Shown here: positions 49,266-57,825 of the stretch, one piece after another
How the letters are laid out: every line of letters begins with the position of its first letter
Position numbering within the stretch: the first letter of the stretch is position 1
NCBI RefSeq assembly: GCF_943736985.1
Contig: NZ_CALSFS010000006.1
Coordinates: 153,223-217,222, forward strand
DNA from: Clostridium sp. Marseille-Q2269
Lineage (GTDB): Bacteria > Bacillota > Clostridia > Clostridiales > Clostridiaceae
DNA: 64,000 bases
Reading direction: 5' to 3'
Translations under genes and position numbers: made by a program
The notes under the pieces: generated by a model
What the model saw: only the letters and a program-made list of their open reading frames with translations
What the model was told of the DNA's origin: nothing
Databases searched by the model: none

Positions 49266-50270
49266 ATGGAAAATAAAGAGAAAAAGTCGAAAAATAAGAA
49301 ACGCTCTTATAAAATATTTATATATTTTTTAATTTTTGAATTATTTTTTACAGCAGCTACAGCTCCATTTGTAATATTCCATGGACCATTTAAAAATGTT
49401 AAAAAGACCATGGTAGGAGCTGCTATGACTACTTTAAAACATCAATATATAGCTAAAATATTTTTATCAGATACCGAAATAAAGAAGATATTAAGCGAAG
49501 ACTCTATACAAACTGTAACACAAAATAAAAATTCTGTTTTAAAATTTGAAAATAAACATGATAGCACTATAGAAAGATATGATATAAGTTATGGTAAGAA
49601 ATTTAAAGGATATATGTTAGTAGTTCACGATCCAACTAGAGTAAAAGTTGGATATAGTTCAAAATTAGGGGTACAGGGAGAACTTACAAGTCAGATAGCA
49701 AGAAATAAAAGAGCTGTTGCAGCCATTAATGCAGGCGGATTTACAGATAAATCAGCCAATAGTAAATGGACTGGTACAGGTGGCAATGTTGAGGGTGTAA
49801 TAATTAGTAACGGTGAAGTTAAGTATAACAGTGATAAGGGTGGAAACTTTACTGGAGATGTAGCAGCTATAACTAAAAAAGGAGCTTTACTTGTAGGTAA
49901 TTATAGTTTAGATAAATTAAAAAAATTAAATGTACAAGAAGCTATAACTTTTGGACCAGCTCTAGTGGTAAATGGTGAAGGAACCATAGATTCTGGAGAT
50001 GGTGGATGGGGTATAGCACCTAGAACAGCTATTGGACAAAGAAAAGATGGTGCCATACTTATGTTAGCAATAGATGGTAGACAAGCATCCAGTTTAGGAG
50101 CCACATTAAAAGATGTACAAGATATTATGTTACAATATGATGCATACACAGCTACAAATTTAGACGGAGGATCTTCAACTACAATGTATCATGAAGGTGA
50201 GATTATAAATAATCCTGCTAATTCTTTGGGCGAAAGATCAGTACCATCTATTTTGTATGTTGAGCCTTAG
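49266..50270 (+). CDS. Phosphodiester glycosidase (NAGPA) family, membrane-anchored
   Basis: 334 aa. One N-terminal membrane helix (about residues 17-38) follows a Lys-rich start, so the rest is outside the cell. The NAGPA/exopolysaccharide-type domain contains RAVAAINAGGF, GNVEGVIISNGEVKY and the family's closing motif TNLDGGSSTTMYHEG near residue 296. Members cleave phosphodiester-linked sugars. It is followed 9 bp later by a second membrane-anchored protein, and the two are likely co-transcribed. Confidence 0.9.
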   Translation: MENKEKKSKNKKRSYKIFIYFLIFELFFTAATAPFVIFHGPFKNVKKTMVGAAMTTLKHQYIAKIFLSDTEIKKILSEDSIQTVTQNKNSVLKFENKHDSTIERYDISYGKKFKGYMLVVHDPTRVKVGYSSKLGVQGELTSQIARNKRAVAAINAGGFTDKSANSKWTGTGGNVEGVIISNGEVKYNSDKGGNFTGDVAAITKKGALLVGNYSLDKLKKLNVQEAITFGPALVVNGEGTIDSGDGGWGIAPRTAIGQRKDGAILMLAIDGRQASSLGATLKDVQDIMLQYDAYTATNLDGGSSTTMYHEGEIINNPANSLGERSVPSILYVEP

Positions 50271-50279
50271 GAGGAAGAT

Positions 50280-51299
50280 ATGAAAATAGTAAAAAGATTA
50301 ATATTATGGGTAATGATTTCACTAATATTACAATTTGCAGGACTGTTTTATATTGATAAATATTTTTTAGCGTCTAACGGATCAAAAATTAAGGCTACAA
50401 AAGTTACAAATACAACACCAAAAAATAATGATGCTAATGTAAACATACCAGAAAATGTAGAGGATATTGATGTATCTTTTAATGGCAAATATATATCTTA
50501 TTTTAAAGATACTAAATTGAATATAATTAATACTAAAAATGGTGATAAAAAGAGCATTAGTTTTGATAGCAAGAAAGATAAGTTAGAATATATATGGCTT
50601 TGTGATAGAAATAGAATAATATATACAGAAAACAAAGATGGAGAAGTATTACTAAATTCTTATGATGTAGATAAAGATCAAAAAGATAAAATATGCTCAT
50701 TTAATTTTGAAGATTCAAGTGCTAAAATTGAGGATATAAAGGCAGCACCACTTATGAATTTAATATATGTTAAAGTAAATGTAGGTGGTAATAGTAATAG
50801 AATATATAGTGTAAATATAATGAAAGAAAAAGATCAAGTAGAAGTAATGACAGATTCTGTTGGAGATATTCATATAATTCCTCATGAAGATATATTAATT
50901 TATGAAGATAAAATAAGTAAAAAAGTATTCTCTACAAAAAATGAGGCTCCTATAAATATCCCTGGAGTTAAATCTCCTAAAGTATTATCTATAGATGATA
51001 ATGACAATGTATATATAGGTGAATTAAATGGAGATAAGATAGTAAAAGTTTATTATGGTAGCATAAAAAATAATGTATCTACTTGGAAGTCAGTAGCTAT
51101 ACCTAATGGAGCTAAATTAGAAGATATTTATGTTTCGCCATTAGGAATAGTATATGTAAATGATGATTTAAAGGGAGTTATAAAAGATCTAAGTTCAGGA
51201 AAAGAAACTAAATATTCTGGAATAATGCTTAAAATGTATATAGATGGAGTAGCATCTAGCAGTGACGGAAAATTAGTAAAAACTCAATTTGTTAAATAA
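50280..51299 (+). CDS. Membrane-anchored extracellular protein, propeller-like
   Basis: 339 aa with one N-terminal membrane helix (residues 9-27). The exterior part shows repeated short beta strands (for example DVSFNGKYISYFKDTKLNIINTKN split around loops), suggesting a beta-propeller or a similar repeat fold. No catalytic motif is visible. It follows the NAGPA gene by 9 bp and starts after AGGAGGA, so the pair probably work together at the cell surface. The function is not known. Confidence 0.7.
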   Translation: MKIVKRLILWVMISLILQFAGLFYIDKYFLASNGSKIKATKVTNTTPKNNDANVNIPENVEDIDVSFNGKYISYFKDTKLNIINTKNGDKKSISFDSKKDKLEYIWLCDRNRIIYTENKDGEVLLNSYDVDKDQKDKICSFNFEDSSAKIEDIKAAPLMNLIYVKVNVGGNSNRIYSVNIMKEKDQVEVMTDSVGDIHIIPHEDILIYEDKISKKVFSTKNEAPINIPGVKSPKVLSIDDNDNVYIGELNGDKIVKVYYGSIKNNVSTWKSVAIPNGAKLEDIYVSPLGIVYVNDDLKGVIKDLSSGKETKYSGIMLKMYIDGVASSSDGKLVKTQFVK

Positions 51300-51368
51300 T
51301 TATATAATATTATTGACTAAAAAATATAGATTATTATGATTAAAAAATAATTTTTAGATAGTAAAAAA

Positions 51369-51465
51369 GTGGCTGTCGCATTAAAGAATTTAAGCATAAT
51401 ATATTGCTTTACAGTTTAAAGTTAATACAATATATTGTAGCATTTATTCTTAGTGCGACAGCCAC
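51369..51465. repeat. 97-bp palindromic repeat, copy B (inverted)
   Basis: Ends in ggctgtcgca (51371-51380) and tgcgacagcc (51454-51463). It is nearly the reverse complement of copy A at 46382-46478. It lies between the propeller-like gene and the clostridiolysin cluster, where it may also act as a terminator because T's follow on both strands. Confidence 0.75.
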
Positions 51466-51659
51466 TTTTTTGTGTGCAAAATTTTAACATTATCCGGTAA
51501 AAGCATAAAATAGAAGTATACAACAAATTTATTGAAAAAAAGTATAAATGTTCTTTCGAACCCTTCGATATTATAAGTATAAATAAATTTTAATTAAATA
51601 TTAAATGTGATTTAAAATTAAATTCAACACTTAATATTTAACATTAAGGGGTGAGAGGT

Positions 51660-51818
51660 ATGTTAAAATTTAATGAGCATGTACTAACAACTACTAATAA
51701 TAACAATAATAAAGTTACTGTAGCTCCAGGAAGTTGTTGTTGTTGTTCTTGTTGTTGTTGCGTTAGTGTTAGCGTAGGTGGAGGATCATCTTCAACAAGT
51801 AGTGGAGCAAGTGCTTAA
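51660..51818 (+). CDS. closA: Clostridiolysin S precursor peptide
   Basis: A 52-residue precursor of a thiazole/oxazole-modified toxin. The leader starts MLKFNEHVLTT, has an Asn-rich linker and ends VAPG, like the SagA leader of streptolysin S. The core reads SCCCCSCCCCVSVSVGGG and continues with Ser/Thr/Gly residues. Eight Cys and about ten Ser/Thr could be cyclised. GAGAGG lies 1 base before ATG, and GGGGTGAGAGG gives a usable extended site. It heads the modification and export genes at 52.0-60.1 kb. The frame is too short for most gene callers. Confidence 0.96.
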   Translation: MLKFNEHVLTTTNNNNNKVTVAPGSCCCCSCCCCVSVSVGGGSSSTSSGASA

Positions 51819-51894
51819 AGATAATTAATAATTTTATCTATTAAAAAGCATTGTAAAAAATTAAATTATTTAAAAATAATTTAAACTAATGTAT

Positions 51895-51949
51895 TAGCCA
51901 GGTGATTATAATTTAATAATTAGATTATCACCTGGCTAGTATTGTTTTT
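51895..51949 (+). terminator. Attenuator/terminator between closA and closB
   Basis: A perfect 12-bp stem tagccaggtgat/atcacctggcta (51895-51906 and 51927-51938) is followed by gtattgttttt. In the streptolysin S operon a similar terminator after the precursor gene makes precursor mRNA far more abundant than the rest. The same arrangement is likely here. Confidence 0.85.
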
Positions 51950-52012
51950 AAACGTTTAATTTCGAAAACTCATTCAAACTTAACATTTAAAAATGTGAAT
52001 AAGGAGCTGAAA

Positions 52013-52969
52013 ATGTTACTAAAAAATTTTAAAAAGAAAAATATAAAAATTAAAAAAAATACAGATTTAGAAAATAAAATGCTAATTCATTTTAATACTC
52101 AGTATTCTAGTATTTCACCCTATGCTGATAGTACTGTAGTTAAAACCCCAGATACAGTAATAAAAGGTAGTCTATACTCTAAGTCCAACAGATTTGTAAG
52201 TGAAGAATATCTTTTAAATTATAGATCTAATAACAATAATTTAGGATTTAGAACGGGAGTTGCAAATTTTTTTCAAACAGATGCTGCTTTAACTTCTGTA
52301 AATTTAGATATGGAAGAAGAAAAGAATAATATTATAGAACTTCCCTCTCCTAAAAATATAAGAGCAGGTTTATCTACTATTATAAAATCTAGGCGTAGTG
52401 TAAGAAAATATTCTAATAAAACCATGTCTTTAAATGATGTATCAAATATACTTTATTATACTCAAGGAATATGTGATGAAGTAGAACCTTATAATCTTTC
52501 TAATAATGATAAAAAAATTGCATTAAGAGCTAATCCATCTGCTGGAGGCCTATATCCTATACAAATATATATGTATATGAGAAATATAAAAGATTTACGA
52601 GATGGTATATATGCGTACTATCCTTATTCTCACAGTTTAAAACAAGTAAAAGTAAAAAGGGAACTTTTAAAGGTAGAAAATTTTGCAGAATTTGCAGTAA
52701 TAAATGCTGAATGTGCAAACTTAGTTGTTTTTTATGTATATAGCTTTCTAAAGAATTCAAGAAAATATGGAGATGCTGGACTTTCCTATGCTTTAATTGA
52801 AACTGGAGAAATGGCTCAAAACTTACAACTTGTATCTACAGCTTTAGGATATGGAGCTTGTGATATAGGTGGATATGAAAAACAATATATAGAAGAGCTT
52901 TTAAACCTAGATGGAATTTTAAAGCATGTAGTTCACATGACTGTAGTAGGCTGGGAACAGGAGGCGTAA
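52013..52969 (+). CDS. closB: TOMM dehydrogenase (SagB-like)
   Basis: 318 aa, the FMN-dependent nitroreductase-fold oxidase that turns azolines into azoles in the peptide core. Family patterns include IKSRRSVRKYSNKTMSLNDVSN near residue 125, ANPSAGGLYPIQIYMYMRN near 175 and MAQNLQLVSTALGYGACDIGG near 265. ATG 52013 follows AAGGAG at 6 bases; a GTG six codons upstream is less likely. It starts the processing part of the operon after the attenuator. Confidence 0.95.
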   Translation: MLLKNFKKKNIKIKKNTDLENKMLIHFNTQYSSISPYADSTVVKTPDTVIKGSLYSKSNRFVSEEYLLNYRSNNNNLGFRTGVANFFQTDAALTSVNLDMEEEKNNIIELPSPKNIRAGLSTIIKSRRSVRKYSNKTMSLNDVSNILYYTQGICDEVEPYNLSNNDKKIALRANPSAGGLYPIQIYMYMRNIKDLRDGIYAYYPYSHSLKQVKVKRELLKVENFAEFAVINAECANLVVFYVYSFLKNSRKYGDAGLSYALIETGEMAQNLQLVSTALGYGACDIGGYEKQYIEELLNLDGILKHVVHMTVVGWEQEA

Positions 52970-52972
52970 TTT

Positions 52973-54055
52973 ATGAACAATAAAACTATATACACATTAA
53001 GTAATAATTTAAGAATATATGATAATGGTAGAAATGAAATAAGATTTAGAAGCGGATTATGGAACTATAATGAAGCAGTCTTGGACCTAAAAGGTGAGAC
53101 TGAAAATTTTATAACATCATTTAGAAGTATTATAAATAATTTTAAAAACAATAAGGGATTTTCATTAGATGACTTAGATAAACATAATTTGAATAAGGAA
53201 GAAAAAAATAACCTTATTAATGTGATAAATTCTTTAGCAGAAGCAGGAATGTTATGTAGTGAAGAGGATAAAGATAATAATTTTGAAATGTCTAAAGTAT
53301 TATTAGGGGATTTTAGATATACTCTTAATGAAAGTGAACGTAAAGAAGAGAAAGTATTATTTATATCAGATAATGATTATGCTAAGGAAACGGCTAAAAA
53401 TTTATCAGATTCAATGGGCATGAAATTAGATTTATGTTCAAAAGAAAGTATAGAAAATATAATCTCTAAAGATTTAACATCCAATTTAGATGCCCTACAA
53501 AGAAAAAGAGATATAGAAGATATAAAAAGTCAGTTAAAAGATTATTCTTCTGTGCTTATATGTATGGGACACATAAATATGAATTTATTTAGAAATATAA
53601 ATAGAGTTTCTATAGAACTTAAAAAACCTGTAATCATGTCATTTATAGATGGTCCATTTATAAGTATTTTAAGCACTTTACCACCTAAAACTGGATGCCT
53701 AGAGTGCTTTGAACAAAGAATATTATCAAGACTTGAAGATCATGTTTTATATCACAAATTTATAGAAAATGATTTTAAACCTAATGAAAAAGCTCATAAA
53801 TCTATAATTCCTCTATTAAATATTATGACTAATATGCTAATATCTGAAGGTTTTTTAATAAATAATTTTAATACTTGTAAAATTGAGGGAAGAGTTCTTA
53901 GTATCTTTGTTCCTACACTAGAAATACAATGCCAAGACTTATTAAGAGTCCCATTTTGTCCTGCTTGTGGAAATATATCAAAGGCCAAGCTAAGCGAAAT
54001 AAATATATCTACTAGAAATATGGTAGATGAAATTTTAGAAGATGTTAATTCTTAA
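52973..54055 (+). CDS. closC: TOMM cyclodehydratase partner (SagC-like, E1-like fold)
   Basis: 360 aa. The C-protein that binds the leader peptide and presents the precursor to the YcaO enzyme. The N-terminal part resembles the peptide-binding winged helix of this family. The rear part has an E1/ThiF-like fold with two metal-binding Cys pairs, CLECFEQ near residue 244 and CPACGN near 334. It is 3 bp after closB with an AGGAGG site. Confidence 0.93.
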   Translation: MNNKTIYTLSNNLRIYDNGRNEIRFRSGLWNYNEAVLDLKGETENFITSFRSIINNFKNNKGFSLDDLDKHNLNKEEKNNLINVINSLAEAGMLCSEEDKDNNFEMSKVLLGDFRYTLNESERKEEKVLFISDNDYAKETAKNLSDSMGMKLDLCSKESIENIISKDLTSNLDALQRKRDIEDIKSQLKDYSSVLICMGHINMNLFRNINRVSIELKKPVIMSFIDGPFISILSTLPPKTGCLECFEQRILSRLEDHVLYHKFIENDFKPNEKAHKSIIPLLNIMTNMLISEGFLINNFNTCKIEGRVLSIFVPTLEIQCQDLLRVPFCPACGNISKAKLSEINISTRNMVDEILEDVNS

Positions 54056-54070
54056 CTGGGAGGCTTTAAG

Positions 54071-55429
54071 ATGATAAAATTTTCTTCAAGTTTTAATAAT
54101 ATATTAGATAACTTTAAATCTTTATCAGGAAATCAAAGTGGTATATTAGAGGCGTCTTGTATGCCTGTAGTAAATTTTAATGGTGATGTATTTTTAAAAA
54201 GTATAACAGGAAATATGCCAGATTATCATAAACAAGTATTTAATAAAGATGTATCTATGCAATACCATATAATGGGATATGGTTCTCATTACGAGGAAGC
54301 TTTAGTTAAATATACAGGTGAAAGTATAGAGCGATATTCAAGCATCATGGGTCCTACACTTTTAAAAGATAAGATTATATATGCTAGTTTTAAGGAACTA
54401 AGCAAAGATAATAAGGTTATGCCTTTAAAATATATAGATGTATTTACAGAAAATCAAATTAGAAAGGCTAAAGAATTAAATGTAGCCATATGTGATAAAA
54501 AAGTAGAAGAAGAGGACATAATAGGATGGATTAAATGTCCTTCATTATTGAGAGAAAATGAGGAAATATATGTTCCAGCAAAAATGATGTTTGTGGGATA
54601 TGAAGAAGATAAAAGTAAAGGAGAAATAAATTTTATACCATCCTTTAGTACAGGGACTGCATCTCATAAAAGTCTAAAAAAAGCTCTTTTAAATGCTTTA
54701 ATTGAATATATCCAAATCGATTCTTTTATGATTACATGGTATACAAAAGGGAAATGCTTCCTAGTAAAAATAGATGATGAAAATGTACAGAAAGTTTTAG
54801 AAGATGTGAATCTGGGAGAAGATGCTCCCTATGAAATAATACCATTGTATATGGCTTTAGAAGAATGTCCTATTCATAATTTTGGTGTGTTTTTAAGAAG
54901 AAAAGATAATAAACTTCCTTATTTGCTATTTGGAGTTCAGGGGGGATTGGATGCATCTCATGCATTAACTAGAGGAATAATGGAAGCTGCCTCTATATCT
55001 TATGGAGCATATTTTAACACTATTTATAATAAAGACATGTTAAATAATGTAGTTAAGGAAGATGCAAAATTTTTAGATTTAGACTCTAATGTTTTATATT
55101 ATTCTCTTCCAAATAACATTGAAGAAAAAAATAATTTGTTAGAAGAATTTTTAGGTGATGATGTTACTTTAAGTTCTTTAAATAAATCAAACGTTAAAGA
55201 TGTAGATGAACAAATAAAAGTTTTAATAAATTATTTAAAGGATATAAGTGAGTATGCGGTATATTTAGATTTAACTCCACCAGAAACTAGAGAAAAAGGT
55301 TGGTATGTTATGAGAGTATTAATACCAGAATTAATTGAAATGTGCATACCAGAGTTCCCTTTTGAAAACCATCCAAGAATGAAAAAATATGGAGGGGTAA
55401 TTAATGAATATCCACACCCAATGCCTTGA
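54071..55429 (+). CDS. closD: YcaO cyclodehydratase (SagD-like)
   Basis: 452 aa, the ATP-dependent enzyme that converts Cys/Ser/Thr of ClosA into thiazoline/oxazoline rings. YcaO features include SFSTGTASHKSLKKALLNAL near residue 195 and GVQGGLDASHALTRGIMEAA near 295, both in the ATP-binding region. The last residues are PHPMP, the PxPxP tail that lies at the active site in azoline-forming YcaO proteins, so the enzyme looks competent. It overlaps closE by 26 bases. Confidence 0.96.
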   Translation: MIKFSSSFNNILDNFKSLSGNQSGILEASCMPVVNFNGDVFLKSITGNMPDYHKQVFNKDVSMQYHIMGYGSHYEEALVKYTGESIERYSSIMGPTLLKDKIIYASFKELSKDNKVMPLKYIDVFTENQIRKAKELNVAICDKKVEEEDIIGWIKCPSLLRENEEIYVPAKMMFVGYEEDKSKGEINFIPSFSTGTASHKSLKKALLNALIEYIQIDSFMITWYTKGKCFLVKIDDENVQKVLEDVNLGEDAPYEIIPLYMALEECPIHNFGVFLRRKDNKLPYLLFGVQGGLDASHALTRGIMEAASISYGAYFNTIYNKDMLNNVVKEDAKFLDLDSNVLYYSLPNNIEEKNNLLEEFLGDDVTLSSLNKSNVKDVDEQIKVLINYLKDISEYAVYLDLTPPETREKGWYVMRVLIPELIEMCIPEFPFENHPRMKKYGGVINEYPHPMP

Positions 55430-56042
55430 TGCACTAATACTCTTAGTTACCTTTAATCCAATAGTGCTAGTTCAATTATTTTTAAATAATAAAAAATCCT
55501 CAAGTGAATCTTTAGAAAAAAGTCTTAAAATATTAGCTTCAATTTATATAGTAATACTTATGGGTATATTTATTATGTCCAAAGAAAAATTTTATACAAA
55601 TATAGATAATAATTATCTTTGGTATATTATAGCAGTTATGTTTGTACCGTTAACTATAATTTTGGAGATAATTGTAGGCTATATTGTAGTGAGCACTACT
55701 AATAAAACTATTCCAAAACTAAAAATATCATTAGTATTTAAAAAAGCTAATATTACTGTGGTTATACTATCTGTTTTTATAGGTATTTTTGAAGAATTTG
55801 TATATAGACAATTATGGTTCAATATTTTATTTGAGGATTTTAACATTAATATAATAGCAGTTTTAATTATTATAGCTTTTGTATATGGTTTAAATCATAT
55901 TTTTTTAGGAAAACAGGTATTTTATGAAAAAATACTGGCAGGTATTATTTATGGATGCTTATTCTATTTTAGTGGATTTAATATATTAATCCCTATAATA
56001 GCTCATTGTTTAGAAAATATAGTTATTCTCTTGAAAGGTTGA
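55404..56042 (+). CDS. closE: CPBP-family membrane protease (SagE-like)
   Basis: 212 aa with about six membrane helices. The CPBP (Abi) motifs are intact: EEFVYRQLWF near residue 131 and the later His-containing helices AFVYGLNHIFLG and ILIPIIAHCLEN. In the SLS-type clusters it is the proposed leader protease and may also help immunity. ATG overlaps the end of closD and reads through the PxPxP tail in another frame. Confidence 0.92.
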   Translation: MNIHTQCLDALILLVTFNPIVLVQLFLNNKKSSSESLEKSLKILASIYIVILMGIFIMSKEKFYTNIDNNYLWYIIAVMFVPLTIILEIIVGYIVVSTTNKTIPKLKISLVFKKANITVVILSVFIGIFEEFVYRQLWFNILFEDFNINIIAVLIIIAFVYGLNHIFLGKQVFYEKILAGIIYGCLFYFSGFNILIPIIAHCLENIVILLKG

Positions 56043-56049
56043 TAACTTT

Positions 56050-56781
56050 ATGAAATTAAATTTTAAAATTTTAGTATTCATCTTAATGATGATATATATA
56101 GCAATACTTTATATACCTATTAACATTAACTATAAAAAATTTAAATTTATAAAAAAGATGTGTCTAAATGTGGGAAGCTTTTTAGGCATAAAACCAATGG
56201 CGTGTTGCAATGTAATAAAAAATATATATTTACTAATAATAGGGGGAATACCTTTAACATACTGCTTTTATAAAGGGTTTGTTAAGGTATACAACATATA
56301 TACTGAAACTAATATAATTAAATCTATTATGGCTATAGTACTTTCATTTATAGGAGTTCTAGAGATAAGTTTTTTTATAATCATAGTTATTGTTTCATAT
56401 TTAATGAAAAAAGATAGTAGAAAAGAGATGAGTCAGGTATCTTGGATAAAATTTAATAAAGATAAGCCATTTTATACGGGAATAATTAAACCAATCATAT
56501 ATGCTTTATTTGAGGTAGTTCTCTACTATTATTTAATGTTTTATATACTTAATGATTATTTAAAATTATCTTTTATGTTATCTATAATTAGCATTGCAAT
56601 ACTATACTCTATAAGTAAATTAGTTCTAGTGAGAAATAAAGAGCAAGGTTTAATATATGGAACTTGGTCATTTTCTTTAAATTTTATTGGTTCTTGTGTA
56701 TTAATTTATACTAATTCCATAACACCTACATTTATTTTGTATTTACTTTATTCATTTTTAATATGTTTTAAAGAAGGATAG
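56050..56781 (+). CDS. closF: SagF-like membrane protein
   Basis: 243 aa with about six membrane helices. It fills the place of SagF between the protease and the ABC exporter genes. SagF-type proteins have no firm biochemical role. Candidates are scaffolding of the membrane-bound synthetase or export. No catalytic motif is visible. The assignment is by position and general character rather than by a domain signature. Confidence 0.8.
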   Translation: MKLNFKILVFILMMIYIAILYIPININYKKFKFIKKMCLNVGSFLGIKPMACCNVIKNIYLLIIGGIPLTYCFYKGFVKVYNIYTETNIIKSIMAIVLSFIGVLEISFFIIIVIVSYLMKKDSRKEMSQVSWIKFNKDKPFYTGIIKPIIYALFEVVLYYYLMFYILNDYLKLSFMLSIISIAILYSISKLVLVRNKEQGLIYGTWSFSLNFIGSCVLIYTNSITPTFILYLLYSFLICFKEG

Positions 56782-56881
56782 AGTAGAATAATGTAGTAAA
56801 ATAAGTGCCAGTTATTGTAAAAGGTATACATGAAAATAGGATTGTACCTTTAGTAGAACATAATATAAAGGGGATGAGAAT

Positions 56882-57814
56882 ATGAATATTGTTGAAATAA
56901 AAAAACTTGAAAAAAAGTTCGGTAATAATATTGCAGTTAACAATATAAATTTATCTGTAAAAGAAGGGCAAGTATTTGGATTTTTAGGACCTAATGGAGC
57001 AGGAAAAAGTACTACTATAAATATGATTTGCGGTCTTTTAACTCCTACAAAAGGTGAGATTTTTATTTTAGATAAAAAGATGGACAAAAAAGCTAAAGAT
57101 TTAAAAAATAATATTGGTATTGTACCTCAGGACATAGCTATATATGAAGATTTAACTGCTTATGAAAATGTAGCTTTCTTTGGAGGGCTTTATGGAATAA
57201 AAGGACAACAATTAAAGGAGAGAGCTAAAGAAACTTTAGAATTTGTTGGATTATTAGATAGAGCAAAAGATTTTCCATATAAATTTTCTGGTGGTATGAA
57301 GCGTAGATTAAATATTGCTTGTGCCTTAGTGCATCAACCTAAACTTATTATAATGGATGAACCTACTGTTGGTATTGATCCTCAATCAAGAAATCATATA
57401 TTAGAATCTATAAAAAAATTAAATAAAAGAGGATGCACAATAATATATACAAGTCATTATATAGAAGAAGTAGAACAATTATGTACAGACATAGCAATTA
57501 TTGATAAGGGTACTATTATAGCTCACGGTAAAAAACACCAATTAGTAGAAAAATATTCTGATCTTCATAAAGTAGTAATTAATATAGAAGATTCTACTAA
57601 GGTGGATATAAAATCATTAAAATCTATACAAGGTGTAGAAAATGTTAATATAGAAGGAAATACTATAGAAATTACAAATAAATCTTCAGATAAGTTGGAT
57701 GATATAATTATGTATTTTTTAAATAATAAAATAAAAATAAAGAACATAGAAAATAAACACAGTGATTTAGAAGATATATTCCTTAAATTAACTGGCAAAA
57801 AATTAAGAGATTAG
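56882..57814 (+). CDS. closG: ABC exporter ATPase (SagG-like)
   Basis: 310 aa. The N-terminal ABC domain has Walker A GPNGAGKSTT near residue 38, signature FSGGMKRRLN near 136 and Walker B LIIMDEPTVGID near 157. The C-terminal extension (about residues 220-310) is typical of ABC-2 export ATPases. It would power export of mature clostridiolysin S through ClosH and ClosI. It begins after AAAGGGG, 100 bp after closF. Confidence 0.95.
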   Translation: MNIVEIKKLEKKFGNNIAVNNINLSVKEGQVFGFLGPNGAGKSTTINMICGLLTPTKGEIFILDKKMDKKAKDLKNNIGIVPQDIAIYEDLTAYENVAFFGGLYGIKGQQLKERAKETLEFVGLLDRAKDFPYKFSGGMKRRLNIACALVHQPKLIIMDEPTVGIDPQSRNHILESIKKLNKRGCTIIYTSHYIEEVEQLCTDIAIIDKGTIIAHGKKHQLVEKYSDLHKVVINIEDSTKVDIKSLKSIQGVENVNIEGNTIEITNKSSDKLDDIIMYFLNNKIKIKNIENKHSDLEDIFLKLTGKKLRD

Positions 57815-57825
57815 AGGTGACCTCT

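Noticed and set aside
49901-50149. Minus-strand frame inside the NAGPA gene
   Set aside because: Antisense shadow of a well-supported gene; no ribosome site or codon pattern.
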